DNA of 64,000 bases from Paraprevotella clara YIT 11840 (GTDB lineage Bacteria > Bacteroidota > Bacteroidia > Bacteroidales > Bacteroidaceae). Below the pieces are notes generated by a model, which was not told where the DNA came from, searched no databases, and saw only the letters and a list, made by a program, of their open reading frames with translations. The position numbers and the translations under genes were made by a program. The stretch spans positions 1 through 64,000 of the forward strand of contig NZ_JH376581.1 in the NCBI RefSeq assembly GCF_000233955.1, given 5' to 3'. Positions 62,501 through 64,000 of the stretch are shown piece after piece. Position 1 is the first letter of the stretch; every line of letters starts with the position of its first letter.

Positions 62501-62744
62501 AAGAAAACACCAGTGTGGATTTTTTATCTGCATTCACTTTAAACGCCCCATCCATTCCGGTCAAAGCACCGCGCCCTTTCTTGCCCGAACCATCTCGTAC
62601 GACTACGGTTACACCGGGAATCGGCTCTTTCCCATTCCCGATTCTTTCATATACATGTCCTGTGATTTCCACAACCTGCGCGTAACCCACGGCAGCAAAT
62701 AATGGGAACATGCATATCAAGACTACGATATATATTTTCTTCAT
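59550..62744 (-). CDS. SusC/RagA family TonB-linked outer membrane transporter
   Basis: 1064 residues. Signal peptide about 1-22, carboxypeptidase-regulatory-like domain (ITGHVYERIGNGKEPIPGVTV, in two parts near 27-47), then the TonB-dependent plug with LQGRVAGLNVQQNNGAPGSI (near 148-167), PLFVIDGIPQED, and TVLKDAAATAQYGSRGAYGV, and a long barrel ending in RTFSIGLSIGL with an aromatic strand pattern. The SusD gene follows after 20 bases. The protein takes up a large nutrient with energy from TonB. No glycoside hydrolase is found in this operon, so the nutrient is not obvious; the neighbours (FAS1, IPT/delta-60, LamG, M60-like) suggest a protein-linked or complex glycan. Confidence 0.95.
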   Translation of the reverse strand: MKKIYIVVLICMFPLFAAVGYAQVVEITGHVYERIGNGKEPIPGVTVVVRDGSGKKGRGALTGMDGAFKVNADKKSTLVFSYMGFRTVEMKVDKASKNMNVFMEESVNAMDETVVVAYQAQTRADVGAAVTVVKAKDLPPAPVANVMELLQGRVAGLNVQQNNGAPGSIGTYTIRGISNISVEESGGDYILGSSAPLFVIDGIPQEDVGDYDANGLLAGSGVSPLSSLPFEDIEDITVLKDAAATAQYGSRGAYGVIVITTKRGHASKPEIDFSMDMKVNIPPRLRDVLVGRWERLSRIDQILQNDTSRWNGYYDVNENQALTDSLNPYYNNNMDWQGNFYRRTVNQTYNLAVRGGDSKFNYKINGNYYSENGIIQNTDFNRYGLRTNMGYSPTDKFNMYVSVNATLGITGSGSGNALQQKGVASGASASSLLPPPSMYSASNAALGAMMVKQNTTSVSYDASMSMTYRLPWNISWNLVAGYTYNNTENEKFTPGILNNNMAQLYGLSKYSDRLYGRTSLSYYGEYGILKYGLTVTGEISSNRSNGNEVTQTGLPNDHLWGPIGSYSSTGSAYTSSEDNTVSFNIAPSIGFKNLSGGKDKYVITPTIRPEANSAYGRGVKWQVNPGVSLRWNFDEEKFFKKLNWYWVDYGAIRASWGRVVKYAASKYDVWGTYLLGEDTYNGATVIPIDFANMPNNNIDPITTTQWNVGFDFGLWNNRLTFQGDWYYKQVDNQLSSIEEPDHNAFDKVPTTEVSLVNHGLELCFVVRPFRPKSNWSMDWMVNFAINKDIMTKLPDEARQIINSNAQVVNKLGINTMSNYLYIYKGVYATDEDVPVDPATGRRLRVGGNNISADNPNAYFKAGDPIWVDLNGDYIIDEKDKAIVGNSQPRVNGGMSINLRYKNLSLFTSVSFLLRRDIINKVLADNFKSFNNPNVSRDGLQGSAALAPIGAYNFWTPTNVHADYPNPYDYQHSSVIDPFRADQTLFMEDGSYFKINGITLSYSLPKKWTDYIRIRYASIRMNLSNIYTFSKYSGINPENVNSLGWDISGGYPNARTFSIGLSIGL

Positions 62745-62765
62745 TTTTCGAACTTTGTTATATCA

Positions 62766-63824
62766 TTAATAATTGTCTCTGAACTCCGGATCTCCACCGG
62801 AAAAGACGAAAATAATCTCCCAATGCCCTTCTTTATATATGGAAAAATCAAATGACATCGATGAAGCGACGCGTTGCGTACCATTCATAAGACGGTCGTA
62901 ACGGAATACGACGTGAGCCTTGTCTCCATCCTTATTGGTATATTCGGTCGGTATATCATTCAAAGGAATGGGATAGGCAACCTTATACCGGACATATTCA
63001 TCTGTCATCTCCATGTCGAAGCCATGCACCAAATGTCCCCAATCCGTTCCGGAAAACTTACGGGGAGAAATCGGCTGATAATCTTTTGTCATAAACCGGA
63101 AAGTCAGCGTATATTCCTTTGACCCGTTCTCTACGTCACGTCGAAAAAAAACATTGATATCTTCTGGATCCATTAACCCGAACAAGGAACTTTCCCCCAC
63201 CTTATACATCCGGCTCACGCTCGTGGGGTGCACGTAATCTTCAGTCACGATACCAGTCGTTTCATCCATATTAGTAGGTTCATAATCCCGTTCACGATAC
63301 GGAATCAACCGCAATCCGGTATAATCCTTCCAACCACCGGAATTCGTCACTCGTATATCAAAGACATAACCACTGTCCGGTGCACATTTTACGAAAGAAG
63401 ACAAAGCATTTGCCCACAAAATCAATTCGCCGGAATGTTCGCGCACCTGCAACAGGCTTCTGTTCTCATAACCTCTTTTGGCTTCAATCTCTTCCAATGA
63501 AGTTTCCGTTCCCAGATAAGGTGTATGCCAGACTCTGACCGGAAACTCTTCCGTCAACTCCGGTGCTTCGCTTCCATCCTTACGCACCACACGGGTTATC
63601 GAAAAAGTCAGGGGTTGCGTAGAATTGCCGGGACTAAAGTTTTCAGAAATCAAATTATTCCGTCCCAACACCGGGCGATAAAGCGTGGTCGTAAAGCCGG
63701 CATCTTTATCGAATGCATCCAAACTCTCCGGAACAAACTTATCTACACAGGACTGTTGCAACACCCCCACCACAACAACTCCCATATACCAACAAACTTT
63801 ATTCTTCAACTTTTTTCTTTTCAT
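62766..63824 (-). CDS. Putative surface lipoprotein, DUF5007-like
   Basis: 352 residues from ATG at 63824 (MKRKKLKNKV); an ATG six bases earlier is also possible. The lipobox is VLQQSC with cysteine at about 25. The mature protein reads as beta-rich, with NSTQPLTFSITRVVRKDG (near 68-85), a central FVKCAPDSGYVFDIRV and a closing WEIIFVFSGGDPEFRDNY. It is like DUF5007 proteins that stand before SusC genes in some Bacteroidetes operons. The start overlaps the upstream gene by about 26 bases. It lies 21 bases before the SusC gene. Function unknown, probably surface ligand binding; the DUF assignment is from memory and only moderately sure. Confidence 0.6.
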   Translation of the reverse strand: MKRKKLKNKVCWYMGVVVVGVLQQSCVDKFVPESLDAFDKDAGFTTTLYRPVLGRNNLISENFSPGNSTQPLTFSITRVVRKDGSEAPELTEEFPVRVWHTPYLGTETSLEEIEAKRGYENRSLLQVREHSGELILWANALSSFVKCAPDSGYVFDIRVTNSGGWKDYTGLRLIPYRERDYEPTNMDETTGIVTEDYVHPTSVSRMYKVGESSLFGLMDPEDINVFFRRDVENGSKEYTLTFRFMTKDYQPISPRKFSGTDWGHLVHGFDMEMTDEYVRYKVAYPIPLNDIPTEYTNKDGDKAHVVFRYDRLMNGTQRVASSMSFDFSIYKEGHWEIIFVFSGGDPEFRDNY

Positions 63825-64000
63825 TTCCATAATTATAAAACAACTGTTCAAAATTATTAAAACCGAACTCATGCTCCTTCGATAAAATATGCACCCAAGC
63901 GTTGGAAGTGGCCAGATTGAATGTCTCAACCTCCGCATTAACCCATTGCGTAGTAACCTTTGAACCGGAAGTCTCCACCAAACGCATGTAGCGCGACCCC
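63799..64000 (-). CDS. C-terminal end of an unknown protein (partial)
   Basis: The minus-strand frame is open from the window edge to TAA at 63799-63801, giving 66 residues that start GSRYMRLVETSGSKV and end NYGNEKKKVEE. An ATG at 63987 is in frame, but the open frame before it shows that the gene runs on beyond the window. The FGFNNFEQLFYNY segment is aromatic and the tail is charged, without a membrane helix. A RYMRLVE strand is typical of F5/8-C-type or similar sandwich domains, but this is thin evidence. Its stop overlaps the start of the DUF5007-like gene, so it is the same operon. Confidence 0.6.
   Translation of the reverse strand, partial: GSRYMRLVETSGSKVTTQWVNAEVETFNLATSNAWVHILSKEHEFGFNNFEQLFYNYGNEKKKVEE

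Noticed and set aside
61488-62702. Long open frame of 404 codons on the plus strand
   Set aside because: It is antisense to the SusC gene, has no start signal or domain, and its composition (many His, Ile, Arg) is that of a mirror frame.

Overview
This window looks like the chromosome of a gut-type member of the Bacteroidales, most likely Bacteroidaceae (Bacteroides/Phocaeicola or a close relative). The evidence is two SusC/SusD (RagA/RagB) pairs, many lipoproteins with a Bacteroidetes-type lipobox, repeated promoter -7 boxes of the form TAnnTTTG (for example TAACTTTG, TACCTTTG, TATCTTTG), few strong Shine-Dalgarno sequences, and a tRNA without an encoded CCA end. Species and genus cannot be fixed from the sequence alone.

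Layout. (1) 1-10787, plus strand: the distal part of a surface polysaccharide (capsule/O-antigen) locus. It carries a membrane acyltransferase-like end, a CDP-glycerol glycerophosphotransferase-like enzyme, an EpsG/Wzy-like polymerase, GT2, GT4 and WecG-type glycosyltransferases, a TarI/IspD-like cytidylyltransferase beside an extended SDR, a pyruvyltransferase-family protein with an Fe-S F420-hydrogenase-beta-like partner, and a second SDR. Bases 1 to about 9.9 kb are visibly more AT-rich than the rest. (2) 10.8-15.2 kb: an Rpn-type nuclease, a superfamily 2 helicase with a WG-repeat-like tail, an intergenic inverted-repeat element, a broken HigA-like antitoxin and a tRNA with anticodon CAT. 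(3) 15.4-20.7 kb: core genes (LptF/G-like permease, ribBA, BI-1 family protein, class I aminotransferase). (4) 20.8-29.9 kb: a secreted metalloprotease, SusC, SusD and a secreted beta-propeller protein with a type IX-like C-terminal domain. (5) 30-42.7 kb: mostly housekeeping genes (DUF6722-like pair, urea transporter, two-cluster ferredoxin, PorT-like protein, split 5'-nucleotidase, L19, CvfB, LolD-like ATPase, TcdA, Kef-type antiporter, Asd) and a GH43-like secreted protein. (6) 42.8-46.7 kb, minus strand: a tightly overlapping ExbB-ExbD-ExbD operon. Its ExbB has a large periplasmic domain, and its last gene encodes a TonB-shaped protein ending in a PA14/lectin-like domain. (7) 47.2-64 kb, minus strand: an operon of at least eleven genes built on SusC/SusD, with fasciclin, IPT/delta-60, DUF5007-like, two alkaline-phosphatase-fold/LamG lipoproteins, an M60-like protein without its zinc motif, a JAMM-like lipoprotein and two paralogous small proteins.

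How the genes fit together. Region 1 builds and decorates a surface glycan, probably one containing a phosphodiester-linked polyol. Region 4 looks like a protease-plus-importer set for peptides or glycopeptides rather than a glycan locus. Regions 6 and 7 are adjacent and co-oriented. Region 7 has no recognisable glycoside hydrolase, lyase or sulfatase, but three enzyme-like folds that seem to have lost catalytic residues. Region 6 could be a dedicated energy module with a lectin-headed force transducer. These two neighbouring operons are the strongest candidates in the window for an undescribed system.

Two copies of an intergenic element (14.29-14.56 kb and 46.89-47.21 kb) share CTGAAAGATGAA-type inverted ends and an internal array with an exact 22-bp period. 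A possible remnant lies near 30.76 kb.
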